A stretch of DNA of 64,000 bases from DSOI01 sp041394885 (GCA_041394885.1 JAWKHI010000001.1:62001-126000); one strand, 5' to 3'; shown: positions 19,628 through 29,908, counted from the first letter of the stretch. Notes: a model not told the origin generated them from the letters alone. Numbers and translations are program-made.

Positions 19628-22069
19628 ATGGTTTCCGCCCGTTCCCGCAGGTTCATCGCAGCTGCCGCGCTTGTTTTTTGCGCCGCAGCGACGGCGCAGG
19701 TGCGTTTCGCTGGCACGGTGTCAACGCCGACCAAGGCGCCACTGCGAGACGTGCGAATGCTGCTACAGCCTCCGAGCGCGGGCGCGGCTCCGCTGCAGCA
19801 GTTCACCAGCGTGAAGGGGGAATTCGAGTTTCCCGATCTGGAGCCGGGGGACTATGTGCTCACCTTGGAACTTGCCGGCTACTTTCCGTTGCGATCGGAA
19901 CCGATTCGCGTGGAACCGGATATGCCGGAAGAAGTCTTCGTGCTCGAACCGGTGCGCGACGTGGTGACGTCGATGAAAGTGGAAAGCACGCCGCTGAGCG
20001 TGGACATGGACACGGCGTCGGCGCGGCGATCGATTTCCAACGCCGAGATCGTGAACATCCCGTATCCCAACAGCAATGACTTCCGTTCCGCGCTGCGGAT
20101 GGTTCCGGGCGTGGTGCGCGACGCGCGCGGCGGCATACACATCAACGGAGCCGCGGAGGAACAGGTATTATTCCTGCTGAACGGATTTAACGTGACCGAT
20201 CCGTTGACGAACCGATTCGAGAGCCGATTGAGTGTGGAGTCCGTACAGTCGGTAGAAGTGGCGTCGGGCAACCTGCCGGCCGAGTACGGGAAAGGTTCCG
20301 CGGGGGCGCTGGCGATCCGATCGCACTCGGGGGCGGATTCGATCCGTTACGGCGCGACGAATTTCGTGCCGGGATTCGAAAACAGGAAAGGCTTCATCAT
20401 CGGGGACTGGACGCCGCGAATCAACTTGTCGGGCCCGATCCGGAAAGGACGCGCGTGGTTTGCCAACTCGAGCGACATCATCTATACACAGACGGTGATT
20501 CGGGACCTGCCAAAGGGCAAGGATCGCAACTCGGGGTGGCGGTTCAGCGATCTGTTCACGACGCAAGTGAATCTGACGCCGAGCAACATCCTGCACACGA
20601 GCCTGTTGTGGAACCGGTGGCAGGCGGCGCGCACGGGGCTGGGCGCGCTCGACCCAATCGAGACGACGGCGGACCGGCGCAGCCGGCAATACTTCTTCAC
20701 GGTGAAGGATCAGATCTATTTGCCCGGGCGGGCGCTGCTCGAAGTGGGCTACGCGGCAAACCGCACTTATGGACGCGAGATCCCGCAAGGCGAAGATCTG
20801 CTGCAGTTCACCACCAACGGGCGGCGGGGGAACTACTTCGTCAACGGGATCCGGAAAGCCTCGCGCGATCAGTTCCTGGCCAACGGCTTCGTCCCGTCGT
20901 TTGAATGGCACGGATCGCACTCGATCAAAACGGGCGTGGACCTGGACCGTGTGAGTTACTGGCAGAACGTCCGGCGGACTGGGTTCGAGAACTTCGACGA
21001 GAACGATCACCGGACCGTACGCACCGTGTACGGGGGGAGTGGGCTGTTCGATCGCGGCAACTACGAGGCGGCGTGGTTCGCGCAGGACTCCTGGCGGGTC
21101 AGGCCGGGGCTGCTGTTGGAATTGGGAGCGCGGGCCGATTGGGACAATCTGTTGCACCGGTGGGACGCGTCGCCGCGAACGGGATTGGCGTGGACGCCGC
21201 TCGGATGGGAGAACACGAAAATCTACGGCGGCTACGCCCGCGTGTATGACGCGACGAGTCTGCGGATGTTCACGCGACCGCTGGATCAGATCGCGCTGAC
21301 GACGTACTACTCCGCCGACGGCCTGTTCTCGCGAGGCCCGATTTCGACGCAGTTTCTGATCGTGAACCCGTCGCTCGACCGTCCGCGATTCACCAATTCG
21401 ACGGCCGGCATCGAGCACCATTTTCCGGGCAGCTTCGCATTCCGGGTGGAACTGCAGCGCCGGCGCGGCAGCCGCGGCTTTGCGTACATGCCCTACGCGA
21501 TCGGAGACGATGGCGCACTCTATCACCTCACCAACGAGCGGACCGATGCCTACGATGCGTGGGCGGTTTCAGTGCGGCACACCATTCGCCGCCAGTATGA
21601 GTGGATGGCGAGCTATACACGTTCCCGGGCGCAATCGAACAACGTGATCGACATCAATGTGGATCAGCCGGTGGGGGTGCTCGACAACTATGGGCGGATG
21701 CCATGGGACGCGCCGCATCGCTTCATGAGTTGGGGATACCTGCCTCTGCCGTTGAAGAACTGGTCCGTGGCGTACCTGGTGGATTCGCGATCCGGATTCC
21801 CGTTCAGTTCGCAGACGCAGTACGGCGCGGTGGTTGGCAAGGTGAGCGCGCACCGCTTTCCGACGTTTTTCGAGGCGAATCTGCATGTGGAGCGGAAGTT
21901 CGACTTTCGTGGACATCATTGGGCTTTTCGGGCCGGATTCAACAACCTGACGAATCGGATCAACCCGGATACGGTGAACACGGTGGTTGGGTCGTCGCGA
22001 TACCAGCAGTTTTATGGGGGGGTGGGACGGTCGTCGAATTTCCGCATCCGGTGGCTGGGCCGCATCTAG
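19628..22069 (+). CDS. TonB-dependent receptor with carboxypeptidase-regulatory N-domain
   Basis: Outer-membrane receptor, 813 aa. A signal peptide (to about residue 23) is followed by a carboxypeptidase-regulatory-like beta sandwich (res 25-105, FAGTVSTPTKAPLRDVRM...GEFEFPDLEPGDYVLTLELAGY). A plug domain spans about 125-230 (NGAAEEQVLFLLNGFNVTDPL, VEVASGNLPAEYGKGSAGALAI), and a beta barrel ends in NFRIRWLGRI. This Oar-like architecture is expanded in Acidobacteriota and imports large substrates, often glycans, using TonB energy. A strong GAGAGAGGGG site precedes the ATG. The ligand is unknown; the nearby GH36 enzyme hints at a carbohydrate. Confidence 0.88.
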   Translation: MVSARSRRFIAAAALVFCAAATAQVRFAGTVSTPTKAPLRDVRMLLQPPSAGAAPLQQFTSVKGEFEFPDLEPGDYVLTLELAGYFPLRSEPIRVEPDMPEEVFVLEPVRDVVTSMKVESTPLSVDMDTASARRSISNAEIVNIPYPNSNDFRSALRMVPGVVRDARGGIHINGAAEEQVLFLLNGFNVTDPLTNRFESRLSVESVQSVEVASGNLPAEYGKGSAGALAIRSHSGADSIRYGATNFVPGFENRKGFIIGDWTPRINLSGPIRKGRAWFANSSDIIYTQTVIRDLPKGKDRNSGWRFSDLFTTQVNLTPSNILHTSLLWNRWQAARTGLGALDPIETTADRRSRQYFFTVKDQIYLPGRALLEVGYAANRTYGREIPQGEDLLQFTTNGRRGNYFVNGIRKASRDQFLANGFVPSFEWHGSHSIKTGVDLDRVSYWQNVRRTGFENFDENDHRTVRTVYGGSGLFDRGNYEAAWFAQDSWRVRPGLLLELGARADWDNLLHRWDASPRTGLAWTPLGWENTKIYGGYARVYDATSLRMFTRPLDQIALTTYYSADGLFSRGPISTQFLIVNPSLDRPRFTNSTAGIEHHFPGSFAFRVELQRRRGSRGFAYMPYAIGDDGALYHLTNERTDAYDAWAVSVRHTIRRQYEWMASYTRSRAQSNNVIDINVDQPVGVLDNYGRMPWDAPHRFMSWGYLPLPLKNWSVAYLVDSRSGFPFSSQTQYGAVVGKVSAHRFPTFFEANLHVERKFDFRGHHWAFRAGFNNLTNRINPDTVNTVVGSSRYQQFYGGVGRSSNFRIRWLGRI

Positions 22070-22081
22070 TAGCCGTCCCGT

Positions 22082-22876
22082 TTAGGCGTGCTTGTCCCAG
22101 AAATCGCCGTTGCGCCCGAGCCACTCAATCACCGCGCGATTCCAGCCGCACGAGCCGGGGAACTCGGCAACCTGGGTGCGGGGCACCAGCTTGCGCACTT
22201 GGGCGAGCTGGGGTGAAGGCATAAGGACAGCCTGATCGACGACCTTGAGAAAGTCGGCGTCATTGGGCCCGTCGCCGAGGCCGAGACTGTGGACGGTTTC
22301 CCCTTGCGCGGCGAACATCTCGAGCAGTTTCCTGACCGCCGCGCCTTTGCCATTGGAACCGAGGATGTGGAAGAAGCGGCCGCCACGGGTGCATCGGAGT
22401 CCGCGTTTCTCGATCTCGGCAATGAGGAGTTCGGGCTTTCCCTTCACGATCACGAAGGGCTCGTCGTATTCGCGTTCGCGGGCCAACTCGGCTTCGCCGA
22501 GAGGGATGCCGCACAACTCGGCGACCTCGGCGGCGTCCATATCGCCGAAACCGCGCACACGGACTTTGGATGCCTTCGCGGCGGCGGCCAGTTCCTGGCG
22601 CAAGATCGCATAGGGAGTCCCCAATTCCAACTGCTCGGCGTCGCCGGGGAAGTAGCCGGGTTCCCAGACGATGGCGCCACCGTTTTCGACGATGTAGGGG
22701 TCGCGAGCGCCGAGCCATTGCCGCCAGCAATCGAGCTCTGAGCGGGTCTTGCTGGAACAGAGAACGAGCTTGGCGCCGGTGTCGCGAATGGCCGAGAGAG
22801 CTCCGAGCGCACCGGCGAACGAATAAGTCTCGTGATCCAATAGGGTTCCGTCAAGATCGGTGACGATTACGTCCAC
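22082..22876 (-). CDS. mpgP: Mannosyl-3-phosphoglycerate phosphatase (HAD-IIB)
   Basis: 264-residue haloacid-dehalogenase phosphatase with motif I VTDLDGTLLDHETYSF, motif II-like LVLCSSKTRSEL, a C2-type cap (res ~85-180) and motif IV GLGDGPNDADFL. The spacing, and features such as YIVENGGAIVWEPGYF and FFHILGSNGKGAAV, match MpgP. MpgP removes phosphate from mannosyl-3-phosphoglycerate to give the compatible solute mannosylglycerate. The partner synthase MpgS, usually adjacent, is not in the window. A related sugar-phosphate phosphatase activity is possible. Confidence 0.8.
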   Translation of the reverse strand: MDVIVTDLDGTLLDHETYSFAGALGALSAIRDTGAKLVLCSSKTRSELDCWRQWLGARDPYIVENGGAIVWEPGYFPGDAEQLELGTPYAILRQELAAAAKASKVRVRGFGDMDAAEVAELCGIPLGEAELAREREYDEPFVIVKGKPELLIAEIEKRGLRCTRGGRFFHILGSNGKGAAVRKLLEMFAAQGETVHSLGLGDGPNDADFLKVVDQAVLMPSPQLAQVRKLVPRTQVAEFPGSCGWNRAVIEWLGRNGDFWDKHA

Positions 22877-22949
22877 ATATTAACAATACTTGATTGGTTT
22901 TGAGTTGGGTGGGCGAAACCACGAAGGGCAGAGTTGTGTCTTGTCATTA

Positions 22950-25016
22950 ATGAGATATCTTGCCCATGCCGCCCTATGGCTGATCGCCGCGTACGCGCAG
23001 GCGCAATCGCCGTTCTCGTTCCGCTATGACTTGGAGACGCGCACCTGGACCCTCGGGAACGGCGTTGTGGAGGCGGGAATCCGTCTGACGCCGTCGGGGA
23101 CGCTCGCACTCGACCACCTGACGCAGGTGAGCACGTCGCAACGATGGGCTCCGCCAGGGGGCCGTGACTACAGCCTGTTCCGCATCCGGACGATCGGCGG
23201 GGCGAATTACGGGGATACTTCGCACTTCACGCTGGTGGACCAGACGTTCACCACGATTGCCCGCCAGGGGGCCCGGCAGTCGATCGTGCTGGAAGACGAA
23301 GGCCACACGGCGCGGGTCACGGTGGAATTGGAGTTGTTCGCCGGGCAGCCCGCCTTGCGCTACCGCACCCGATTCCGGAATCTGGGACCGGGAACGATGA
23401 AGGTGAACGGCATCGATATTTTCCCCTACGCGTTGGACGCCGGGGAAGGGCGCTATTCGGCATTCCGCGTGAAGCAATGGGCGGCGGCGGGCACGCTGGG
23501 CAATTTCGAGCCCGAGCAAGTGGATCTGGAACCAGGCAAGCCGGGCGCCGCGCTGGTGTCTGGCGCCTACGGGCTGTATTGCGGCTGGATGGCGGTGCGG
23601 AACGCGAACGACCGGGGTTTGTTCTTCGGTTGGGAGTTCGACGGGCGGTTCGATTTTTCGGTGGACCACACCAGTTCCGGGACGCTGCAGTTTGCGTCGG
23701 CGATCGACGAAATCAACCAGCCGGTGCGGGCGGACCAGGAACTGGCGCTGCCGGCGGCCCTGGTGGGGGTGTTCCAGGGAGATTGGGACGAGGCCGGATA
23801 CCGCACGCAGCGCTTCGTGGAGCAGGCGATTGCGCAACCGGCGCGCGACGCCAATTTCCCCTACGTGATGTGGGATTCCTGGGGCTACCAGGAGAAGATC
23901 GATGAGGCGACGCTGCGGCGCAACGCGGAGATCGCGGCGCGCCTGGGCATCGAGGTGTTCGTGGTGGACCTGGGCTGGGCGCGCGCGATCGGAGACTGGC
24001 GGCACGACCCTGCGAAATTCCCGAGCGGCCTGCGGGCGCTCTCCGACTACGTGCATTCGCTGGGAATGCGGTTCGGGCTGCACCTGCCGCTGGCGGAGGC
24101 TTCGGCGCAATCACCGGTGCTGCGCCAGAACCCGGGGTGGACCTCGTCGGAGACCTATCAATACTTCAACGCCGAGTCGATTTGCCTGTCGCATCAGCCG
24201 GTGCGGGACTGGATCATCGGGGAGACGGTGCGCATGATCGATGACTACAACGTGGACTGGATCCTGCAGGACGGCGAGAACATGGTGAAGCACTGCACGC
24301 GGACCAGCCACACCCACGACCCGGCGGGAAGCAACTGGGCCAACGCCGTGGACGGGCTGAACTTCGTGGTGAGCGCGGTGCAGCGGCAACGGCCGAATGT
24401 GCGCTGGGAGAATTGCGAAGACGGGGGCAACATGATGACTTACTCGATGACGCGGCGCTACGTCACCTCGATCGCGGCAGACGATTCGGGAGAGCTGACC
24501 ACGCGCCAGGCCGTCTACGGCATCACGTACCCGTTCCCGCCGCGCTATTCCGATCGCTACATGCCCTACACGGAGCTGGACTCCTACGTGGCGCGCAGCT
24601 ACATGTTCGGGGGACCTTGGATTTTCATGAACCACCTGCCGGAGATGAGCGCCGGATCGCTGGAGTTAGCGGGGCGCGAGATTGCGCTGTTCAAGCGTCT
24701 GCGTGGGCGGCTTCGGACCGGAAAAGTGCTGCACCTTTCCGGTCGGCCGGATGGCAGTGCGATCGATGCGATCGCGAGCTATGCGCCGGAGCAGGATTCG
24801 GCGGTGGCGTTCGTGTACCGTTCCGTCCGGTCACGCCCGCGGACATACCGGCTGCGCATCCCGGGACTCGATCCGGCGGGGTCCTACCGGTTGCGTTTCG
24901 AGGAAGACCGGTCCGAACGGGTGCTGACCGGCGCGGAGTTGGCCGAGGAGGGGACGGTGATCTCACTGCCTCGCCCCAGCTTCGCGGAGATCGTATACAT
25001 CGACCGGGCCAACTAG
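22950..25016 (+). CDS. Secreted GH36-type alpha-galactosidase
   Basis: About 688-residue glycoside hydrolase of clan GH-D. A signal peptide (RYLAHAALWLIAAYAQA) is followed by an N-terminal beta-supersandwich (res ~20-280) and the catalytic barrel with MWDSWGYQEKIDEATL, VFVVDLGWARAIGDW and the nucleophile region NVDWILQDGEN. The likely acid/base region is RWENCEDGGNMM... IAADDSGE. It would remove terminal alpha-galactose from oligosaccharides in the periplasm or outside the cell. The ATG at 22950 starts the signal peptide; an upstream TTG frame adds a non-conserved stretch. Its stop lies one base from the convergent lptD stop. Confidence 0.85.
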   Translation: MRYLAHAALWLIAAYAQAQSPFSFRYDLETRTWTLGNGVVEAGIRLTPSGTLALDHLTQVSTSQRWAPPGGRDYSLFRIRTIGGANYGDTSHFTLVDQTFTTIARQGARQSIVLEDEGHTARVTVELELFAGQPALRYRTRFRNLGPGTMKVNGIDIFPYALDAGEGRYSAFRVKQWAAAGTLGNFEPEQVDLEPGKPGAALVSGAYGLYCGWMAVRNANDRGLFFGWEFDGRFDFSVDHTSSGTLQFASAIDEINQPVRADQELALPAALVGVFQGDWDEAGYRTQRFVEQAIAQPARDANFPYVMWDSWGYQEKIDEATLRRNAEIAARLGIEVFVVDLGWARAIGDWRHDPAKFPSGLRALSDYVHSLGMRFGLHLPLAEASAQSPVLRQNPGWTSSETYQYFNAESICLSHQPVRDWIIGETVRMIDDYNVDWILQDGENMVKHCTRTSHTHDPAGSNWANAVDGLNFVVSAVQRQRPNVRWENCEDGGNMMTYSMTRRYVTSIAADDSGELTTRQAVYGITYPFPPRYSDRYMPYTELDSYVARSYMFGGPWIFMNHLPEMSAGSLELAGREIALFKRLRGRLRTGKVLHLSGRPDGSAIDAIASYAPEQDSAVAFVYRSVRSRPRTYRLRIPGLDPAGSYRLRFEEDRSERVLTGAELAEEGTVISLPRPSFAEIVYIDRAN

Positions 25017-25017
25017 A

Positions 25018-27444
25018 TCAGAAGATGCTCTCCTGGCGCCGGAGCGTCCCGAACGATCCGATGTTGGCGACAGCGAACGCCACGCGGAACTGATTCTCAT
25101 TGCGGGTGCCGAAGCCGAAACGCCTGTACTGGACGCTGATGCCGCAACATTCGCTGTTGTAAGACACCTGCGTGGTGGCAAATTGCATTTGCGAGGTCCG
25201 GAAGTCGTAGACCGACTGGAACCCGACGCTCCAACCGCGCCGGTTTTGACTGCCCCAGCCAACGAGTCCGATGAATTGGTTGGCGTTAGGGGAGAGGCCG
25301 GTGTAGCGGTCGGCGGCAGGATCGAAGCGCGAGGGGAGGCTGCGGACCTGGGAATGGCCGGCCGAGACGACCAGCTTCTCATGGCGCCAGCTTCCGATCA
25401 GGGACGAGTTCACGATGCGGTCCCGGGCCGGGTCATAGTCGCTGCGCCACTCGACCTGCACTTCGGGCAGGGGGCTCAGCCTGACCGCCGAGACGATCGG
25501 GGAGTAACCACGAGAACGGTCGATGAAGGCGAAGGCGGTCATCTCGGATTGGGTCCGCAGGACGTTGCGGCTACCGTCGACGAGCGCGCCGCCGAAATCC
25601 GGGTCCAGGTAGCGCTTCTGCCAGAGTTGCCAGCTCAACACTTCGCGGACGGTGGAGCCCTTCTTGGAGTAGAGCCGGTTGGTGAGGGAATAGTCGATTT
25701 CGGTTGTGTTGCTCAGCAATTCGGTTTCGTCGAAGCGAACGAGCTTGTCGAAGTCGTCGATCCCCCGGAGCCTCCGGAAGCTGGCGCGGGTCTCAATGAC
25801 GTGCTTCACCTTGTCGCCGAGAAACTTGGGAGGCTTTTCGAAGACCTTGCCGATCGACGGAGGGAGAAGGTCAAGCGACACCTCGTTGGTGGAGCGGAAG
25901 ACGCCGTCGCCACTGACGCGGCGGTTCAGTTGGCTGGAGCCGTAGTGCGTTTCACGGATTGAAAATGCCGGGAGGAGGCTGAAGCCCTTCCAACGAACAG
26001 CGGTCATGATGCGAGGCGAGAAGTCCAGCCGGTCTACGAACTGGCGGGTCTGGAAGAGCGGCTGGTTACGGCGCAGGAGCCCGGCGCTCGACTCGAGCGA
26101 GACCCAGACGGGAAGCTCCCTCCTGAGCCGGCGATCGCGGGTGCGAAACTCGACTGCGGGGAGTTTGCGAATGACGATCCGATCCCCGGGTTCGGTGGAC
26201 TGATAGTTCTCACTCCGCTCGAAGGCGACATCCAGCGAATAGGAGGACCACTGCTTGGTTGCGAAGCCGATCGACCGGACTTCGGAGAAGACGGCTTCAT
26301 TAAAGCTTTCTGTGAAGCTTTGTCTGAAAACAAATGAACTCAAATAGTTTATCTCACTGCGTGCATAAAATCCGAGAGGCAACTCGGACTTGCCGCGAAA
26401 GGTGACCAGATAGCCTCCCTGCTTGATGCGGCTCCCATCCGTGAGCAGCAAACCACGATCATTGACGCCGTACACGATCATGTCAAGATCCGTATTTTGT
26501 TTCGGTTTCGCACGAAAATCAAAGTGATGGGCGAATCCACGCTGCGTGAAGAGCTGAGTTCGGTAGGTGAGGTCCGCAGACCGGTTGATGGCCCAGAAAT
26601 AGCCGACGCCGACCATGCGTCCGCGACGAGAACTATTACCGATGTTCGGCATCAGGAAACCGCTTCTACGCGGCTCTTCTGAAAGGGCTTTATAGAACCA
26701 GGGCGTGTAGAAGAGAGGAATCTTCTTGAGGATGAATCGCGAGTTGGTTGCGATGGCGCGCTCACCGGGAACGATGTCGAAGCGACTCCCGACCAAGCGC
26801 CACCAGGGACGGGGAGTGCGGCAATTGGTGATATAGCCCTCGTGAACGATGTAGCGGTCGGCGACGCGTTCGGCCCACTTTCCTTCGAAGACGAAAGGAG
26901 CCTGGGAGACGAGCAATCCGGGCCGGGCGTCGACCTTCGGGGGGGAAGTTCCGCGGACGTGATAGAAGCGGCCCTTCTGCTCGTCGAGGAAATATTCGAC
27001 ACGCTCGGCCTGAATCTCCTCACCGCGCTCGAAGTTTTGAAAACGCACTTGGCCTCGGCCTTCCGCGTATCCAGTTACCTCATTATAATCAATTTCATCG
27101 GCGCGTAAAATGAAATCAGTAGTTTCAATCATGGCGCCGATTCGCAAGTAGGTCCATGCGCCTTCGCGGAATTGCTCCTGCGCCCGAACATTGAGGACCT
27201 CGGGAGGGGGAGCGTTGAAGCGTGGGAGGCGAATCGTGGCGGATGGGGAGATGGACGGAGAAGGTACTGCCGGTACCACCTGAGGATTGGTTCTAGAGAT
27301 GGCAGAGGGGGGAATTTGGTACGCCTGGCAAAAAGTACTAAGCAGGAAAATTGGTGTCAACCCTATTTTCTGATGACAAAAGTACCGAAGTATGTTAGAG
27401 AAAGAGAACGGGACCTTGTGCCCAGGATGAACGTAGCCGCCCAA
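25018..27444 (-). CDS. lptD: LPS-assembly outer membrane protein LptD
   Basis: 808-residue outer-membrane protein that, with LptE, inserts lipopolysaccharide into the outer leaflet. The N-terminal OstA jellyroll (about res 100-200) has DFILRADEIDYNEVTGYAEGRGQVRF. The barrel carries typical LptD motifs: IPLFYTPWFYKAL, RRSGFLMPNIGNSSRRG and GYFWAINRSADLTYR. The start is uncertain: no ATG precedes the domain. TTG at 27444 is the longest choice; TTG at 27360, just before a hydrophobic TPIFLLSTFCQA signal-like segment, is equally plausible. The 5' region and promoter gap are clearly more AT-rich than their surroundings. Confidence 0.88.
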   Translation of the reverse strand: MGGYVHPGHKVPFSFSNILRYFCHQKIGLTPIFLLSTFCQAYQIPPSAISRTNPQVVPAVPSPSISPSATIRLPRFNAPPPEVLNVRAQEQFREGAWTYLRIGAMIETTDFILRADEIDYNEVTGYAEGRGQVRFQNFERGEEIQAERVEYFLDEQKGRFYHVRGTSPPKVDARPGLLVSQAPFVFEGKWAERVADRYIVHEGYITNCRTPRPWWRLVGSRFDIVPGERAIATNSRFILKKIPLFYTPWFYKALSEEPRRSGFLMPNIGNSSRRGRMVGVGYFWAINRSADLTYRTQLFTQRGFAHHFDFRAKPKQNTDLDMIVYGVNDRGLLLTDGSRIKQGGYLVTFRGKSELPLGFYARSEINYLSSFVFRQSFTESFNEAVFSEVRSIGFATKQWSSYSLDVAFERSENYQSTEPGDRIVIRKLPAVEFRTRDRRLRRELPVWVSLESSAGLLRRNQPLFQTRQFVDRLDFSPRIMTAVRWKGFSLLPAFSIRETHYGSSQLNRRVSGDGVFRSTNEVSLDLLPPSIGKVFEKPPKFLGDKVKHVIETRASFRRLRGIDDFDKLVRFDETELLSNTTEIDYSLTNRLYSKKGSTVREVLSWQLWQKRYLDPDFGGALVDGSRNVLRTQSEMTAFAFIDRSRGYSPIVSAVRLSPLPEVQVEWRSDYDPARDRIVNSSLIGSWRHEKLVVSAGHSQVRSLPSRFDPAADRYTGLSPNANQFIGLVGWGSQNRRGWSVGFQSVYDFRTSQMQFATTQVSYNSECCGISVQYRRFGFGTRNENQFRVAFAVANIGSFGTLRRQESIF

Positions 27445-27519
27445 ACCAGAACGCTACCACGCTCCCTAGGCGGTAAGCAAGTAAACTGTTCTATATATTG
27501 ATGCCCGTTAGAAGGTACT

Positions 27520-28470
27520 ATGACTTGTCGCTATTGTGGTTCGGGAAACCAGTCGGAAGATCACCGCTGCCATCGATGTGGCCGTAGGCTGCACTTGACG
27601 ATGGCCCGTCCCGCGCCAGAACTCTATCCAACAGCCCGTAGGGCGAACGCCTACCTCTCGACTTCGGCGGTTGCGCACGCGGTTTCGCCTTCCGTTCGCG
27701 GAATCGGTGCTGCTCTGCTCGAGGAAGCGCCGCCGGCGCCCGAGACGGTGTCGCGAGCGGCCTCGCCGTTTCAGTCTCCGCTGCAGCCGCCGTATCAGCC
27801 AAAGCTGTTCACGACGCGCGAACTGGGCCGGGTTGTGCCGATCGAATTCTATCAACGTCCGGAGCCGACGCCGGTACGCACGCCCCGCCAAGGCACAGGA
27901 ACGCGCTCCAAGCGATCGGCAGACCTCGAAGGTCTCCAACAGCAGGCCTTCGACTTCCCGCGGCCTGCAGCCATCGCTGTGCCCGTTGCGGACGCCTCGC
28001 TGAGCCGGAGTTCGCAAGCACGCACTTCGCCCCACCTGCGGCGGATCCCGGTAGCGGTGCCTTTGCATCGAGTGCTGGCCGGGTTGCTGGATGCCTCGAT
28101 GGTGATCGCGGCGGTGATGCTGATGACGATCACCGTCCACATGCTGATCGGGCTCAGTTTCCTGGGTGGTTTCTGGCTGCCAGCGCTGGCGGGGTCGACG
28201 CTGCTGGCGACGGTGGGTTACAAACTACTTTGGATCTGGGCCGAGACCGAGTCACCGGGTCTGCGGTGGGTACAGCTGCGCCTGGTCAACTTCGACGGGA
28301 ATCCTCCGGACCGCCAGCAGCGGCTGGAGCGTTTCGGCTGGTCCGGAGTGAGCCTCCTGGCTGGTTGTCTCGGTCTGGTGTGGGCGTTGGTGGACGAGGA
28401 ATCGCTCACCTGGCATGACCATTCGTCCAAGACGTTCCTGACCTGCTTTTCAACACCAGCGGCGCACTAA
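27520..28470 (+). CDS. RDD-family membrane protein with N-terminal zinc ribbon
   Basis: 316-residue protein. A zinc-ribbon (Cys3, Cys6, Cys17, Cys20: CRYC...CHRC) heads a long Pro/Ser-rich linker (res ~30-180), and a C-terminal RDD domain with three hydrophobic segments follows (VPLHRVLAGLLDASMVIAAVML, with the Arg and Asp of the RDD signature; SPGLRWVQLRLVNFDG). RDD proteins are inner-membrane proteins of mostly unknown function. AGAAGG precedes the ATG. It is divergent from lptD across a 75-bp AT-rich gap containing TATATATTG. Confidence 0.8.
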   Translation: MTCRYCGSGNQSEDHRCHRCGRRLHLTMARPAPELYPTARRANAYLSTSAVAHAVSPSVRGIGAALLEEAPPAPETVSRAASPFQSPLQPPYQPKLFTTRELGRVVPIEFYQRPEPTPVRTPRQGTGTRSKRSADLEGLQQQAFDFPRPAAIAVPVADASLSRSSQARTSPHLRRIPVAVPLHRVLAGLLDASMVIAAVMLMTITVHMLIGLSFLGGFWLPALAGSTLLATVGYKLLWIWAETESPGLRWVQLRLVNFDGNPPDRQQRLERFGWSGVSLLAGCLGLVWALVDEESLTWHDHSSKTFLTCFSTPAAH

Positions 28471-28495
28471 CGGCAACGAGATATCCTGAACCACA

Positions 28496-29890
28496 GTGAA
28501 CATTCAATTCGACGCTACCAATCTGCTCGCCGGGATGGCGGGTACTGAACACGGGCTGAGCGCGGCGCAAATCGCGGCGGGCCGTCCCCTCGCGATCGGA
28601 GCGCTGGGGCGATTTCGCCAAGCGGTGGAATCCGGCGCTTATGGCTTCCCTCATCTGCCGTTTCAGAAGGCGGAGATCAAGGCGATCGAGCAGTACGCCC
28701 ATGCGGTGCGAGGATCCTACGACACGGTTTGTGTGGTTGGAATCGGGGGAAGCGCACTCGGCGCGTGGGCGATCGATTGCGCTCTGCGGGGTCCGCACCC
28801 GGTGCAGAAGCAGTTCTCGAAGAAGAATCCGCGGCTGGTGATACTCGACAACATCGACCCGTCGTTCGTGCTCGATGCGCTGGACTCGATGAACCCGCGG
28901 CGGACGATGGTGGTGGTGATCGCCAAAAGCGGAGCCACGGCCGAAAGCGTAGCGGTGTTTTTTCACCTGCGGGCATGGATCGAGAAGGCGCTCGGGAAGA
29001 AAGCGAAACAGCGGATCGTGGCGGTGACCACCGATGGTCAGGGCGACCTGTACACCCTGGCGCAGGCGGAAGGCTACCGGTGCTTCTACATTCCGAAGAA
29101 CGTGGGCGGCCGGTTCAGCGTGTTGTCGCCGGTAGGTCTGGCGCCGGCGGCGCTGTGCGGGTTCGACATCCGAAAGCTGTGCAAGGGCGCCGCGGCGATG
29201 ACCACACTGTGCTGGAAGGAAGATCCCAGCGCCAATCCGGCCCTTGCCGCCGCTCTCCACCATTGGCTGAGCTGGAAGCATCACGGCAAGACGATCCAAG
29301 TCGCCTTCCCTTATTCCAACAGGCTGTGGGGCATGGCGTTCTGGTTCCGGCAACTGTGGGCGGAGTCGCTCGGCAAGCGCGTGGACCGGACGGGCGCGGT
29401 GGTGAACACGGGACAGACCCCGATTGCGGCTCTCGGCACCACCGATCAGCACTCGCAGGTTCAGTTGTACCGTGAGGGTCCCAACGACAAGCTCTACAGC
29501 TTCTGGACGGTGCGCAAGTTCGACAAGCCCGGGCGTATTCCGAAAATCAAGACGGGGTTGGACGCGATGGATTACCTGGGCGGCCAGACACTGGCGCGCC
29601 TGCTCGACGCCGAGTACGAAGCCACGGCGGCCGCGCTGACCGAGGCGCAGCGGCCCAATTGCACCTTCACGCTGGACCGGATCGATGCCGAGCACATCGG
29701 TGCGTTCCTGCAACTGCTCGAGTTCGAGACCGCGATCGCCGGGGAACTGTTGAACATCGACGCATTCGATCAGCCAGGCGTCGAACTGGGGAAGAGATTC
29801 ACATTCGCGTTGATGGGCCGGGGCGGGTTCGAGGAGTATGGCCAGCGGATGGCGGATTATCGCGAGAAGCGGAAGCAGGCTCTCGCCTAG
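28496..29890 (+). CDS. pgi: Glucose-6-phosphate isomerase
   Basis: Cytoplasmic glycolytic enzyme interconverting glucose-6-phosphate and fructose-6-phosphate. At 464 aa it belongs to the shorter bacterial Pgi branch. SIS domains are visible with VVGIGGSALGAWAID, VIAKSGATAESVAVF, GGRFSVLSPVGLAPAALCG and the C-terminal DQPGVELGKRF signature. The start is GTG at 28496, 26 bases after the RDD gene. It is convergent with the downstream oxidoreductase. Confidence 0.95.
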   Translation: MNIQFDATNLLAGMAGTEHGLSAAQIAAGRPLAIGALGRFRQAVESGAYGFPHLPFQKAEIKAIEQYAHAVRGSYDTVCVVGIGGSALGAWAIDCALRGPHPVQKQFSKKNPRLVILDNIDPSFVLDALDSMNPRRTMVVVIAKSGATAESVAVFFHLRAWIEKALGKKAKQRIVAVTTDGQGDLYTLAQAEGYRCFYIPKNVGGRFSVLSPVGLAPAALCGFDIRKLCKGAAAMTTLCWKEDPSANPALAAALHHWLSWKHHGKTIQVAFPYSNRLWGMAFWFRQLWAESLGKRVDRTGAVVNTGQTPIAALGTTDQHSQVQLYREGPNDKLYSFWTVRKFDKPGRIPKIKTGLDAMDYLGGQTLARLLDAEYEATAAALTEAQRPNCTFTLDRIDAEHIGAFLQLLEFETAIAGELLNIDAFDQPGVELGKRFTFALMGRGGFEEYGQRMADYREKRKQALA

Positions 29891-29908
29891 GGAGTCCGGC
29901 AGCTCCCG

